Assembly: GCF_003074055.1 (NCBI RefSeq)
Contig: NZ_CP029043.1
Span: 7,494,501-7,558,500, forward strand
Direction of reading: 5' to 3'
From: Streptomyces nigra
GTDB taxonomy: Bacteria > Actinomycetota > Actinomycetes > Streptomycetales > Streptomycetaceae
DNA: 64,000 bases
Of the stretch, positions 45,609 through 53,863 are shown one piece after another (position 1 is the first letter of the stretch; every line of letters starts with the position of its first letter). A program made the translations under genes and the position numbers. The notes under the pieces were generated by a model. It made no database searches and had not been told where the DNA came from. It saw only the letters and a list, made by a program, of their open reading frames with translations.

Positions 45609-45772
45609 GGGCTGTCCCGTCCTTCCCGGCGGGCGCGCGACGTCAGCCACGGCACCTCGCCGCGCTGTCGGGTCGTCCGCATACATCCAGTATGCGGACG
45701 GGCCCTCCGCCTTGCGATGCACCGCACATGACGCCGCGCGCCGATCCACCGGGAATGACGGGACAGCCCTCA
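45606..45772. mobile_element. MITE-like element with 16-bp terminal inverted repeats
   Basis: 167 bp bounded by perfect inverted repeats TGAGGGCTGTCCCGTC (45606-45621) and GACGGGACAGCCCTCA (45757-45772). An internal perfect 11-bp hairpin CGTCCGCATAC/GTATGCGGACG (45674-45684, 45690-45700) is present. There is no room for a transposase. GGGCTGTCCCGT ends occur on Streptomyces IS elements and MITEs (from memory), so it was probably mobilised in trans. The left end begins in the P450 stop codon. Flanking direct repeats were not found. The remaining 128 bp to the next gene show nothing. Confidence 0.8.
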
Positions 45773-45900
45773 GGCGCGCCGCCGCTCAGCCGTCCGGTCC
45801 GGTGCCTGCGAGTTCGCGGGCACCGGCCATTCACGGTGTACGGCGGCCCTGGTGGCGTGCGCCGCTGCCCTCCGGGAGTGAGGCGCGCCCCTTGCGCGGG

Positions 45901-47164
45901 TCAGGTGGTGACCGGCGTGAAGCGCACCGGCAGCGACTGCGGGCCGCGGGTGAACACGCCCTGCTCCACCGGGTCGAAGCCGTCGGCGAGCCGAAGATCG
46001 GGCATGGCGTCCAGCAGCTGGTTGACGCCGGTCTCCACCTCGGCCTTGGCCAGCAGGGCTCCGACGCAGAAGTGCCGGCCGAGCGCGAAGGCGAGATGGT
46101 CGGCGGCGGCGGAGAACGCCGATGTCGTGCTGAGGTCGTCGCGGAAGATGTCGAAGCGGTCGGGCTCGCGGTAGCGCCGCTCGTCCCGGTTGGCGGCGCC
46201 GATCAGACAGGTCACCGTGGCCCCGGCCGGGATGGTCCCGCCGCTGACCTCGACGTCCACGGCCGACTGGCGCATGATCATGTGGACCGGCGGGGTGTAG
46301 CGCAGCGTCTCAGCGAACGCCGCCGGAATCAGGCTCCGGTCCTCGCTGACCGCTGCCAGTTGCTCGGGATGCATCAGCAGATTGGCCAGGATGCTGGCGA
46401 TCGCCTTGTCCGTGGTCTCACCGCCGGCGGCGAGCAGCAGACTGCAGAACGCCTTGATGTCCTCGTCGCTCATCCGGACACCGTCCACCTCGGCGGCGCA
46501 CAGCGCCGACAGCAGGTCGTCGCCCGGCTTCTCGCGCCGCTCCTGGATGATCGGGATCATGTACTCGGCGAACTCCACCCGGGTCCGTTCCCCGCGGCCG
46601 TCACCTCCGGGTCGCCCGAGAGGTTGCCGAGGAAGGCGATGACGGCCGTGTACCACCCGTGGAAGCGGGTGTGGTCGGCCTTGTCCAGCCCGAGCATGTC
46701 GGCGATGACGTTGACCGGAAATCGAGTTGCGTAGTCGCTGACGATGTCGGCGGACCCGGAGTCGCGGAAGGTGTCTATGAGGTCGCGGGAGTTGCGTTCG
46801 ATGACCGGCAGGAACTTCTCCTGGAGGTCGCTGCCCGGAAGGCGGGAGCAACCAGGGCCCGGCGCACCGCGTGCTCACGCCCGCTCATCTGCAGGATCGT
46901 CCTGCCGTGCACCGGCTCGAGCTGCCAGTTGTAGTTGTCCGTGGTGAACTCGGACTTCTTGTCCTTGAAGACGCGCTCGACGTCGTCGTAGCGGGAGAGG
47001 ATGTAGCTCTGGGTGGCCTCGTGCCAGATCAGAGGCTCTTTCTCCCGCATCACCGCGTACGTGGGATAGGGATCCGCCGCGAACGCGGGGGAGAGGATGT
47101 CGAGAGGCTGCGCGGCAGCGGACACGGGACTCCTTGAGGTAGACGCTTGGTGCTCGAGGGTCAC
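45901..47164 (-). pseudogene. Second cytochrome P450, broken by two single-base frameshifts
   Basis: GTG start at 47164. As read, the frame breaks twice: at CCC 46834-46836 and CCCC 46590-46593 (G runs on the coding strand). Adding one base at each site gives an intact 421-residue P450 with no stop. The 240-bp middle translates cleanly through DLQEKFLPVIERN and FPVNVIADMLGLDK to NLSGDPEVTAAG. The C-terminal part has a normal I-helix LLLAAGGETTDKAI, ETLRYTPP (ExxR) and the heme loop FALGRHFCVGALLAKAE. It is therefore a conventional class I P450, unlike its conservon neighbour. It is probably functional, with sequencing errors; otherwise a very recent pseudogene. Confidence 0.85.
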
Positions 47165-47165
47165 A

Positions 47166-47348
47166 CTATTGATCTTTCAATGTCTCAAACAGTCGAGCCC
47201 TGGCCGAAGTTGACGGAGTGTCTGGCTCTTCTTGCGTGAGGAGCCCGCCCGTGGGCCGGGGGAGGACCACCACGGTCCCCAGGCCGTCTTCTGCCGCGTG
47301 GACGAAGACGCTCCCGGCCGCGGCGAAGACCGCCGCACGGTGGGGCAC
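47166..47348 (-). CDS. Possible 60-residue protein downstream of the TetR gene
   Basis: GTG starts one base after the tetR-family stop on the same strand. The first ~40 codons have strong G/C third positions and encode a hydrophobic stretch (AAVFAAAGSVFVHA), but the last 20 codons lose this bias. No family recognised. It could be a real small gene or a degraded extension. Confidence 0.25.
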   Translation of the reverse strand: MPHRAAVFAAAGSVFVHAAEDGLGTVVVLPRPTGGLLTQEEPDTPSTSARARLFETLKDQ

Positions 47349-47349
47349 G

Positions 47350-47964
47350 TCAATGGTTCAGAACGGCGCACACCGCGCGCGTGACCCGTTCGGAGACGTC
47401 GCCCTGCCCGGGCACCGGCAGGAGCATGTGGCTGAGCGTGAGCCGTACGGCGAGGTCCGCCGCCTCCTCGCGCCGCGCCTGGCCGGCGTCGGGCACGGCA
47501 TCGGTCAGCCAGGCGCTCAGCAGCTCACGTGCCGAGGAGAACACCGGGTCCGGCCGACTCGTCAGGAACGGAAGCAGGGCGTCTGTTCCCCCGCGTGCGG
47601 CGGTGAGCACGGCCCGGATGAACGGGTTGCGTCTGCCCTCGTCGAGCGTGTGCGCGACTCCTCTGCGCAGGGCACCGGCGACGTCGCCCCCGCCGGAGTC
47701 CAGCACGGCCGCGAGCCGGGTCAGGAACCGCTCCGTCTCCCGCTCCACCAGGGCCTGACCGACTCCGGCCCGATCGCCGAACTCCTTGTATATCGACGGC
47801 CTTGAGACCTCGGACCGCTCCGCCAGGTCCGCGACCCGCACCCGGTCCCAGCCGTTCTGCGCGGCCAGGGTCCAGGCCTCCTCCAGGACGCGCTCCCTCA
47901 TCTGGAGGCGCCACGCCACGCGCGGCGGATGAGGCGGTCTCACGGCGGGATCGGCAGCGGCCAT
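47350..47964 (-). CDS. TetR-family transcriptional regulator
   Basis: A 204-residue regulator. The HTH is RERVLEEAWTLAAQNGWDRVRVADLAERSEVSRPSIYKEFGDRAGV with the usual 'SRPSIYKEFGDR' recognition helix end, followed by a helical ligand-binding domain. ATG 47964 is chosen because homologous helices begin ~20 residues later; longer in-frame starts extend into AT-rich DNA. It is divergent from alkB, 228 bp away, the standard arrangement of a TetR repressor controlling alkane monooxygenase. Confidence 0.9.
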   Translation of the reverse strand: MAAADPAVRPPHPPRVAWRLQMRERVLEEAWTLAAQNGWDRVRVADLAERSEVSRPSIYKEFGDRAGVGQALVERETERFLTRLAAVLDSGGGDVAGALRRGVAHTLDEGRRNPFIRAVLTAARGGTDALLPFLTSRPDPVFSSARELLSAWLTDAVPDAGQARREEAADLAVRLTLSHMLLPVPGQGDVSERVTRAVCAVLNH

Positions 47965-48192
47965 CGCAGCAGTGTGCCAGAGCGACCCCAGCCGACGGAG
48001 GTACGGGTTCCTTCGAGACGGATGCTGAGGGTGGCGCTCCATCGGAATTGACGCTGCGTCAGAATATTTACACTGCGCTGGGTTTGTCAGTGCCATGGGC
48101 GGCTGGCACGCTCGGGGCTCCCCCCAGTTGCGCCTCCGCCGCTTCCCTGAACTCGGCGGTGGAGGCGCAACGTCCCATAGAAGGGAGACCTC

Positions 48193-49356
48193 ATGACGAA
48201 GCGCGGCGACGAAGATGCCCCGACGTGGCGTGACCCGAAGCGGTGCCTCTGGCCCCTGGCTCTGGTCGTCCCGACTCTGCCGTTTCAGGCGGCCGGTCTC
48301 GTCTCCCTGACGGGTGCTGGGGTTCTGTGGTGGTGGGGGCCGTTCTTCTCATTCGTCCTTCTGCCCCTGCTCGATCACGCCACGGGCAGGGACAGCGCCA
48401 ATCCGCCCGAAGCGGCGATGGCAAGCCTGGAGGCGGACCGCTACTACCGCTGGTGCACGTACCTGTACCTGCCGCTTCAATTCGGTGCGCTGGTGTGGGC
48501 GTGCGATCAGTGGGCCGGCGGCACGCTGTCGGTCGCGGACGGCCTCGGCCTTGCCGCCACCACCGGCGTCGTGGCGGGGGTGGCCATCAACACCGCACAC
48601 GAACTGGGACACAAGCGCGAGCAGTTGGAGCGGCGGTTGAGCCGGATGGCGCTCGCCCAGAGCGGCTACGGCCACTTCTACGTCGAGCACAACCATGGTC
48701 ATCATGTGCGCGTGGCCACGCCCGAGGATCACGCCAGTTCACGTATGGGCGAGAGCTTCTGGCGCTTCCTCCCTCGTGCCGTCACGGGCAGTGCGCGCTC
48801 GGCCTGGCACCTGGAGCGGCGTCGGCTGGAGCGCCGCGGACGCCCCGTCGTCAGCCGGCACAACGACGTCCTGACGGCATGGGCGCTGACCGCAGCCCTT
48901 TTCGCGGTGCTGGCCGTCGCCTTCGGTCCGGTCGTCCTGCCCTTCCTGCTCCTTCAGGCGGTGATCGGGTTCTGTCTGCTGGAGACGGTCAACTACCTGG
49001 AGCACTACGGGCTGCTGCGACGGCGCCGTCAGGACGGGCGCTATGAACGTGTCACTCCCCGGCACAGCTGGAACAGCAACAACACGGTCAGCAATCTGCT
49101 GCTGTTCCAGTTGCAACGGCACTCCGACCATCACGCCAACCCGCTGCGCCGCTATCAGACGCTGCGCCATTTCGACGAGGCCCCGCAACTCCCCTCCGGC
49201 TACGCCACCATGATCGTGGTCGCCTGGTTCCCGCCCGTGTGGCGGCGTGTCATGGACCCTCGGCTCAGGGCGCACTACGACGGGGATCTGTCCCGGGCGA
49301 ACGTCCGTCCCGGCCAGGGGAAAGCGCACGCGAATGCCACCCCGGAGCGTTCCTGA
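48193..49356 (+). CDS. alkB: Alkane 1-monooxygenase (AlkB-type membrane di-iron hydroxylase)
   Basis: A 387-residue integral membrane enzyme that hydroxylates medium-chain alkanes at the terminal carbon. The histidine boxes of the family are complete: HELGHK, EHNHGHH, NYLEHYGL (the extra AlkB signature) and LQRHSDHHA. About six hydrophobic spans are present. ATG 48193 follows GAAGGGAG. Unlike most actinobacterial alkB loci, no rubredoxin or rubredoxin reductase gene follows; electrons must come from elsewhere. The gene ends in a strong terminator and is probably controlled by the divergent TetR regulator. Confidence 0.93.
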   Translation: MTKRGDEDAPTWRDPKRCLWPLALVVPTLPFQAAGLVSLTGAGVLWWWGPFFSFVLLPLLDHATGRDSANPPEAAMASLEADRYYRWCTYLYLPLQFGALVWACDQWAGGTLSVADGLGLAATTGVVAGVAINTAHELGHKREQLERRLSRMALAQSGYGHFYVEHNHGHHVRVATPEDHASSRMGESFWRFLPRAVTGSARSAWHLERRRLERRGRPVVSRHNDVLTAWALTAALFAVLAVAFGPVVLPFLLLQAVIGFCLLETVNYLEHYGLLRRRRQDGRYERVTPRHSWNSNNTVSNLLLFQLQRHSDHHANPLRRYQTLRHFDEAPQLPSGYATMIVVAWFPPVWRRVMDPRLRAHYDGDLSRANVRPGQGKAHANATPERS

Positions 49357-49361
49357 CCTCG

Positions 49362-49411
49362 CCGGTGCGGCCCCGGCCGCCGGCTCCCTCTGGCGGCCGG
49401 GAGCGCACCGG
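49362..49411 (+). terminator. Terminator after alkB
   Basis: Nested stems CCGGTGCG/CGCACCGG (49362-49369, 49404-49411) and GGCCGCC/GGCGGCC enclose a 10-nt loop six bases after the alkB stop. The following ~300 bp (to 49717) holds no gene and presumably the promoter of the ABC operon. Confidence 0.8.
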
Positions 49412-49717
49412 CACCTCCGTCCGCGGACCCGTCGTTCCCGTGAGCGGCGGGTCCGCCCCGTGTGGCCGGTATCGGAAGATACAGATCGGTCATGGCGAGC
49501 TATGGATGTATGCCGACCGTCTCGGGTCGTGAGTCGCCCGCCCCGCAGAAAGCCCAGGACAGAGGGCATCTCCTCAGGCACGCCGATCCTCTTCAGTCGT
49601 TTCACATCAACGTAACGTCCGATACATCTAGCCAATTGCTGGGTCTTTCTGTAACTTCCCTGCTGTGTTGTCGACGGCAGGGGTCCGTCGGCAGAAATCC
49701 CGAGAGGTTCCGCCACG

Positions 49718-50665
49718 ATGAACACTCGTCTCGCCCAGCGTGTCCCGGCCGCCGCCGCGGCGGCTCTGGCCCTCACCGCCCTCACCGCCTGCGGGGACGC
49801 CGACGACCCCGCTCCCGCGGCGGCGAGCAGGGTCTCCGTCGCCGGAGTGGAGATCAAGAAGGACCCGGCCCTGCACGACAAGCTGCCGGAGCAGATCAAG
49901 AAGGCCGGGAAGGTACGCGTGGCGACCGACGTTCCCTACCCGCCGTTCGAGATGTTCGTGAAGGAGGGGGAGAGCGAGCTCACCGGCCTGGACTACGACC
50001 TCGGTCGGGCGCTGGGCGCGAAGCTGGGTGTGAACTTCGCCTTCACTCCGCAGAAGTTCGACGGGATCGTGCCCGCCCTCCAGGCCGGCAAGTTCGACGC
50101 CGCCATGTCCGCCATCACCGACAACAAGGAGCGTCAGCAGGTCGTCGACTTCGTCGACTACTCCCAGTCCGGTTCCGGCATCCTCGTCGCCGACGGCAAC
50201 CCCGCCAGGATCACCGACCTGGACGGCCTGTGCGGCCGGAAGGTCGCCGTCCAGGCCGCCACCAACCAGCTCACCCTGCTGAAGTCCCACCAGAGGGAAT
50301 GTGCCGCCGCGGGCAAGGGGAAGATCGGCATCCTGACCTATCCCAAGGACTCCGACGCCCAGCTCGCCCTGCGCTCCGGCAAGGTCGCAGCCCAGGTCCT
50401 CACCAAGCCCGCCGCCGGCTGGGTGGCCAAGACCGCCGACAGCGGTAAGGCCTTCGACCTGGTGGAGGACCCCGCCGCACCGGGCGGCTACAACGCCTCG
50501 CCGAACGGCATCGCCGTCAGCAAGCAGCTGCCCGAGCTGACCGACGCGATCCAGAAGGCTCTCCAGAGCCTCATCGACGACGGCACCCTCACCAAGATCT
50601 TCGACAAGTACGGCGTGGCCTCGATCGCGGTGAAGGAAGCCACCCGTAACGCGGCGGTGGACTGA
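49718..50665 (+). CDS. ABC transporter substrate-binding lipoprotein (polar amino acid type)
   Basis: A 315-residue lipoprotein. The signal peptide ends in the lipobox LTAC (Cys ~25), then comes a class-3 solute-binding fold: VRVATDVPYPPFEMF, GLDYDLGRALGAKLG, FDGIVPALQAGKFDAAMSAITDNKERQQVVDFVDY. This family binds Gln/Glu/Arg-type amino acids or opines. GAGAGGTTCCGCC precedes ATG 49718. It is first in an operon with permease, ATPase and M20 peptidase genes, suggesting import of a peptide-derived or modified amino acid. Confidence 0.93.
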   Translation: MNTRLAQRVPAAAAAALALTALTACGDADDPAPAAASRVSVAGVEIKKDPALHDKLPEQIKKAGKVRVATDVPYPPFEMFVKEGESELTGLDYDLGRALGAKLGVNFAFTPQKFDGIVPALQAGKFDAAMSAITDNKERQQVVDFVDYSQSGSGILVADGNPARITDLDGLCGRKVAVQAATNQLTLLKSHQRECAAAGKGKIGILTYPKDSDAQLALRSGKVAAQVLTKPAAGWVAKTADSGKAFDLVEDPAAPGGYNASPNGIAVSKQLPELTDAIQKALQSLIDDGTLTKIFDKYGVASIAVKEATRNAAVD

Positions 50666-50667
50666 GC

Positions 50668-51629
50668 ATGACCGTCACGAAGAACGCGCCGGAGACCCCG
50701 CACGCGGGCCGGGAGAGGGCACCGGAGCTCGAGGTCGTCCCGGTCCGCAACTACGCCCGCTGGTTCGCCGCGGTCGTGTCGGTGCTGGCGCTCGTCGGGC
50801 TCATCGGCTCGCTCGCCAAGAACGACAACCTGCGCTGGGACGTCGTCGGAGACTACCTGTTCGCGGATCTCGTCTTCGACGGGCTGAGCACGACGCTCTG
50901 GCTGACCGCCGCGGCCATGGCGCTCGGCCTCGGACTGGGCACGCTCATCGCCGTCATGCGGCTGTCGGCCAGCCCCGTCCTGTACGGCATCGCCACCGCC
51001 TTCGTGTGGGTCTTCCGTGGGACCCCGCTGCTCGTGCAGATCATCTTCTGGGGTATGCCGCCGCCCTCTACAAGTACGTGAAGATCGGCATCCCCTTCAC
51101 CGATGTCACCTTCTTCCAGACGGAGACCAACACCCTGCTGACGCCTGCGGTCGCGGCGCTGCTCGCCCTCGGGCTCAACGAGGCCGCCTACGCCTCAGAG
51201 ATCGTGCGCGCGGGCATCCAGTCCGTCGACCAGGGGCAGACCGAGGCCGCGCACTCGCTCGGTATGCGTCCCGCCCTGACCATGCGCCGGATCGTGCTGC
51301 CACAGGCGATGCGCGTCATCATCCCGCCGATGGGCAACGAGACCATCAACATGCTGAAGATGACCGCCTTGGTCTCGGTCATCTCCGCGCACGACCTCAT
51401 GTCCAACATCCAGGACGTGTACGCCCAGAACTACCAGGTCATCCCCATGCTGGTGGTGGCGAGCCTGTGGTATCTCGCCCTGGTCACGCTGCTCGGCATC
51501 CCGCAGGCCTGGCTGGAGCGGCGCTACGGCCGCGGCACCGCCGGCCCCCAGCACGTGGCGCCCCTGCGGCGCCTGCTCGGCACAGCCGCCCGGCCCACTC
51601 GCGTGAAGAACAAGGAGGCGGGCCGGTGA
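50668..51629 (+). pseudogene. ABC transporter permease (HisM/GlnP type), split by one frameshift
   Basis: An amino-acid ABC permease with hydrophobic spans and the EAA-type loop LGLNEAAYASEIVRAGIQSVDQGQTEAAHSLGM. As read, the first frame ends shortly after QIIFWGMPPP; the correct continuation, WGYAAALYKYVKIG, is in another frame. One missing G at 51050-51053 (TGGGGTATG, expected five G) explains this; restoring it gives 320 residues. Two bases separate it from the binding protein and its stop overlaps the ATPase start (GTGA). The gene is very likely intact in the organism. Confidence 0.88.
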
Positions 51630-52537
51630 GCGCCCCCAAGATGCACGACGGCAGCGCCCCGACCGGGCACGACCGCAGCGCCCCGACTGGCCACGACCAG
51701 CGCGTGGCGACGCGGCACGACGAGAGCGTGGCGACGCAGCACGACGAGAGCGTGCCGACGCAGCACGACCACGCGAGCGTGCCGATGGTGCACGCCGAAG
51801 GTGTGCGCAAGCGGTACGGCAAGCTGGAGGTCCTCAAAGGCGTCGACCTCACCGTCCGGCGCGGCAGCGTGTGCTGCCTTCTGGGCCCGTCCGGCTCGGG
51901 CAAGTCCACGTTCCTGCGCTGCATCAACCACCTCGAGAAGGTCGACGGCGGCAGACTCACCGTGGACGGCGAACTCGTCGGCTACCGCCGGCACGGCGGC
52001 AAGCTGCACGAGCTGAGGGAACGGGAGGTCGCCGAGCGGCGCCGTGACATCGGGATGGTGTTCCAGCGCTTCAACCTCTTCCCTCACATGACCGCTCTGG
52101 AGAACGTCATCGAGGCACCCGTGCGGGTCGCCGGAGTGCCCAGGGCGCGGGCCCGCGAGGAGGCCGGGCACCTGCTGGAGCGGGTCGGCCTCGCCGACCG
52201 CGCCGGCCACTACCCCGCGCAGCTCTCCGGTGGTCAGCAGCAGCGCGTGGCCATCGCCAGGGCGCTGGCCATGAAGCCCAAGCTGATGCTGTTCGACGAG
52301 CCCACATCGGCCCTCGACCCGGAACTCGTCGGCGACGTCCTCGACGTGATGCGCCGGCTGGCTGACGACGGGATGACGATGGTCGTCGTCACCCACGAGA
52401 TCGGCTTCGCCCGCGAGGTGGGCGACACGGCCGTCTTCATGGACGAAGGGGTGATCGTCGAGGCCGGCGACCCGCGCCAGGTCCTGGTCGCCCCCGGGCA
52501 GAAGCGCACCCGCGCGTTCCTGTCGAAGGTCCTGTGA
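51626..52537 (+). CDS. Amino-acid ABC transporter ATPase with His-Asp repeat N-terminus
   Basis: A 303-residue GlnQ/HisP-type ATPase. Walker A GPSGSGKST, Q-loop VFQRFNLFPHMTALENV, signature LSGGQQQRVAIARALAM, Walker B LMLFDEPTSALDPEL, and switch His in VVVTHEIGFAREV. Before the ABC domain lies a ~50-residue extension of six 8-residue units ending in HD (e.g. SAPTGHDR, SVATQHDE), unusual for this family. GTG 51626 overlaps the permease stop and has AAGGAGG upstream. VRKRYGKLEVLKGVDL marks the usual domain start, so a later start is possible, but no better ribosome site was seen. Confidence 0.92.
   Translation: MSAPKMHDGSAPTGHDRSAPTGHDQRVATRHDESVATQHDESVPTQHDHASVPMVHAEGVRKRYGKLEVLKGVDLTVRRGSVCCLLGPSGSGKSTFLRCINHLEKVDGGRLTVDGELVGYRRHGGKLHELREREVAERRRDIGMVFQRFNLFPHMTALENVIEAPVRVAGVPRARAREEAGHLLERVGLADRAGHYPAQLSGGQQQRVAIARALAMKPKLMLFDEPTSALDPELVGDVLDVMRRLADDGMTMVVVTHEIGFAREVGDTAVFMDEGVIVEAGDPRQVLVAPGQKRTRAFLSKVL
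51640..51770 (+). repeat. Six 24-bp tandem repeats in the ABC ATPase gene
   Basis: CACGAC recurs exactly every 24 bp at 51644, 51668, 51692, 51716, 51740 and 51764, encoding eight-residue His-Asp units. The period is a multiple of three, so copy-number change keeps the frame. Confidence 0.95.
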
Positions 52538-53781
52538 GCGCCCCCTCGCGGCAGCGGCCCCGCCCCGCCGACCTGCTCGGCCCGGCCCGTGGCCGTCTGC
52601 CGCAGTACCTGGACGACCTCGCCGAACTCGTGTCCATCGACTCGGGCTCCTACGGCCCCGGCGGTGTCAACGCCGTGGCCGACTGGGTGCAGACGCGCCT
52701 GACCTCGCTCGGTTTCGCCGTCGAGCGGATCCGGCCGCCCCGCGCCGACGGCCCCGGTGGCGAGGACCTCCGCACGGGCGACGTGCTGGTCGCCCGTAAG
52801 ACGGGCCGCCTCGCCGAGGCGGACGGTGGGCGCCGGATCCTGCTGGCCGCCCACATGGACACCGTCTTCGAGGACGGCACCGCCGCCGAGCGGCCCTTCA
52901 GCCTCGTCGGTACCCGTGCGCACGGGCCCGGCGTCAGCGACGACAAAGGCGGCCTGCTGGCCGGCCTGACCGCGCTGGAACTCCTTCGGGAGCAAGAGGC
53001 GCGGGACTACGCCGAGTTGGTGTTCCTCGCCACCCCCGACGAGGAGATCGGCTCCCCGGCCAGCCGCCGGATCACCGAGGACGTCGCCCGAAGCGTGCAC
53101 TACGCCCTGGGCCTGGAGTGCGCGCGGGAGAACGGGGACCTGGTGCTCGCCCGCAAGGGTGTCGCCGACTTCCGGCTCATCGTCACCGGACGCGCCGCCC
53201 ACGCCGGCATCGAGCCCGAGCGGGGTGCCAACGCCGCCCTGGCCGCCGCGCACCTCGTGGTCGCCCTGCAGGCCCTCAACGGGCGTTGGGACGACGTCAC
53301 CGTCAATGTCGGTGTCGTCAGGGCAGGACACCGCCCCAACATCGTCTGCCCCGAGGCCGAACTCCGCCTGGAGGTACGCGCGGTCACCGCCGCCGGACTG
53401 AGCAGGGTCAGGCGGGCCATCGAGGACGCCGCCGCCCGTCCGGCCGTCCCCGGCACGACCGTCACCGTCGAACAACTCGACGACTGCCCTCCGATGGAGG
53501 CGACCGCGGCATCGCACCGCATGCTTGCCGCGGCCGAACAGGCGGCAGCCGCACTCGGCTTCTCCCTCGGCGCCGCGGCCACCGGAGGCGTCGGCGACGC
53601 CAACCTGATCGCGGGCACCGGTGTTCCGGTCCTGGACGGTCTCGGCCCCGTCGGCGGTGCCGACCACAGTCCTCAGGAGTGGCTGGACACGGCGAGCGTG
53701 CCCGAGCGCGTCGCCCTGCTGGCCGCGCTGGTCATGTCCCTCGGTGACCACAGCGGCGACAACGGCGACAGGAGTGCCTGA
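52534..53781 (+). CDS. M20-family metallopeptidase (glutamate carboxypeptidase/ArgE type)
   Basis: A 415-residue cytosolic di-zinc hydrolase. Zinc ligands and catalytic residues: AAHMDTVF (His-x-Asp), GVSDDKGG (bridging Asp), ATPDEEIGS (Glu-Glu), LGLEC and GADHSPQEW (His). A dimerisation domain carries GRAAHAGIEPERGANA. This matches the CPG2/M20A group, which releases C-terminal Glu or cleaves small N-acyl peptides. GTG 52534 overlaps the ATPase stop, so it probably processes what the transporter imports. Confidence 0.92.
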   Translation: MSAPSRQRPRPADLLGPARGRLPQYLDDLAELVSIDSGSYGPGGVNAVADWVQTRLTSLGFAVERIRPPRADGPGGEDLRTGDVLVARKTGRLAEADGGRRILLAAHMDTVFEDGTAAERPFSLVGTRAHGPGVSDDKGGLLAGLTALELLREQEARDYAELVFLATPDEEIGSPASRRITEDVARSVHYALGLECARENGDLVLARKGVADFRLIVTGRAAHAGIEPERGANAALAAAHLVVALQALNGRWDDVTVNVGVVRAGHRPNIVCPEAELRLEVRAVTAAGLSRVRRAIEDAAARPAVPGTTVTVEQLDDCPPMEATAASHRMLAAAEQAAAALGFSLGAAATGGVGDANLIAGTGVPVLDGLGPVGGADHSPQEWLDTASVPERVALLAALVMSLGDHSGDNGDRSA

Positions 53782-53863
53782 CCACCGGGCCCCGGCCGCG
53801 TAGCGGTCCGGCCGGTGGCCCGGATTCCACAGCGACCCTCCGACCACCTCTCAAGGAGACACC

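Noticed and set aside
45606..45772. The inverted repeats as the ends of a complete insertion sequence
   Set aside because: Only 167 bp lie between them and no transposase frame exists, so MITE-like is the better description.
49469..49482. GTATC-GGAA-GATAC inverted repeat between alkB and the ABC operon
   Set aside because: Five-base arms are expected often by chance and there is no positional support such as overlap with a clear promoter.
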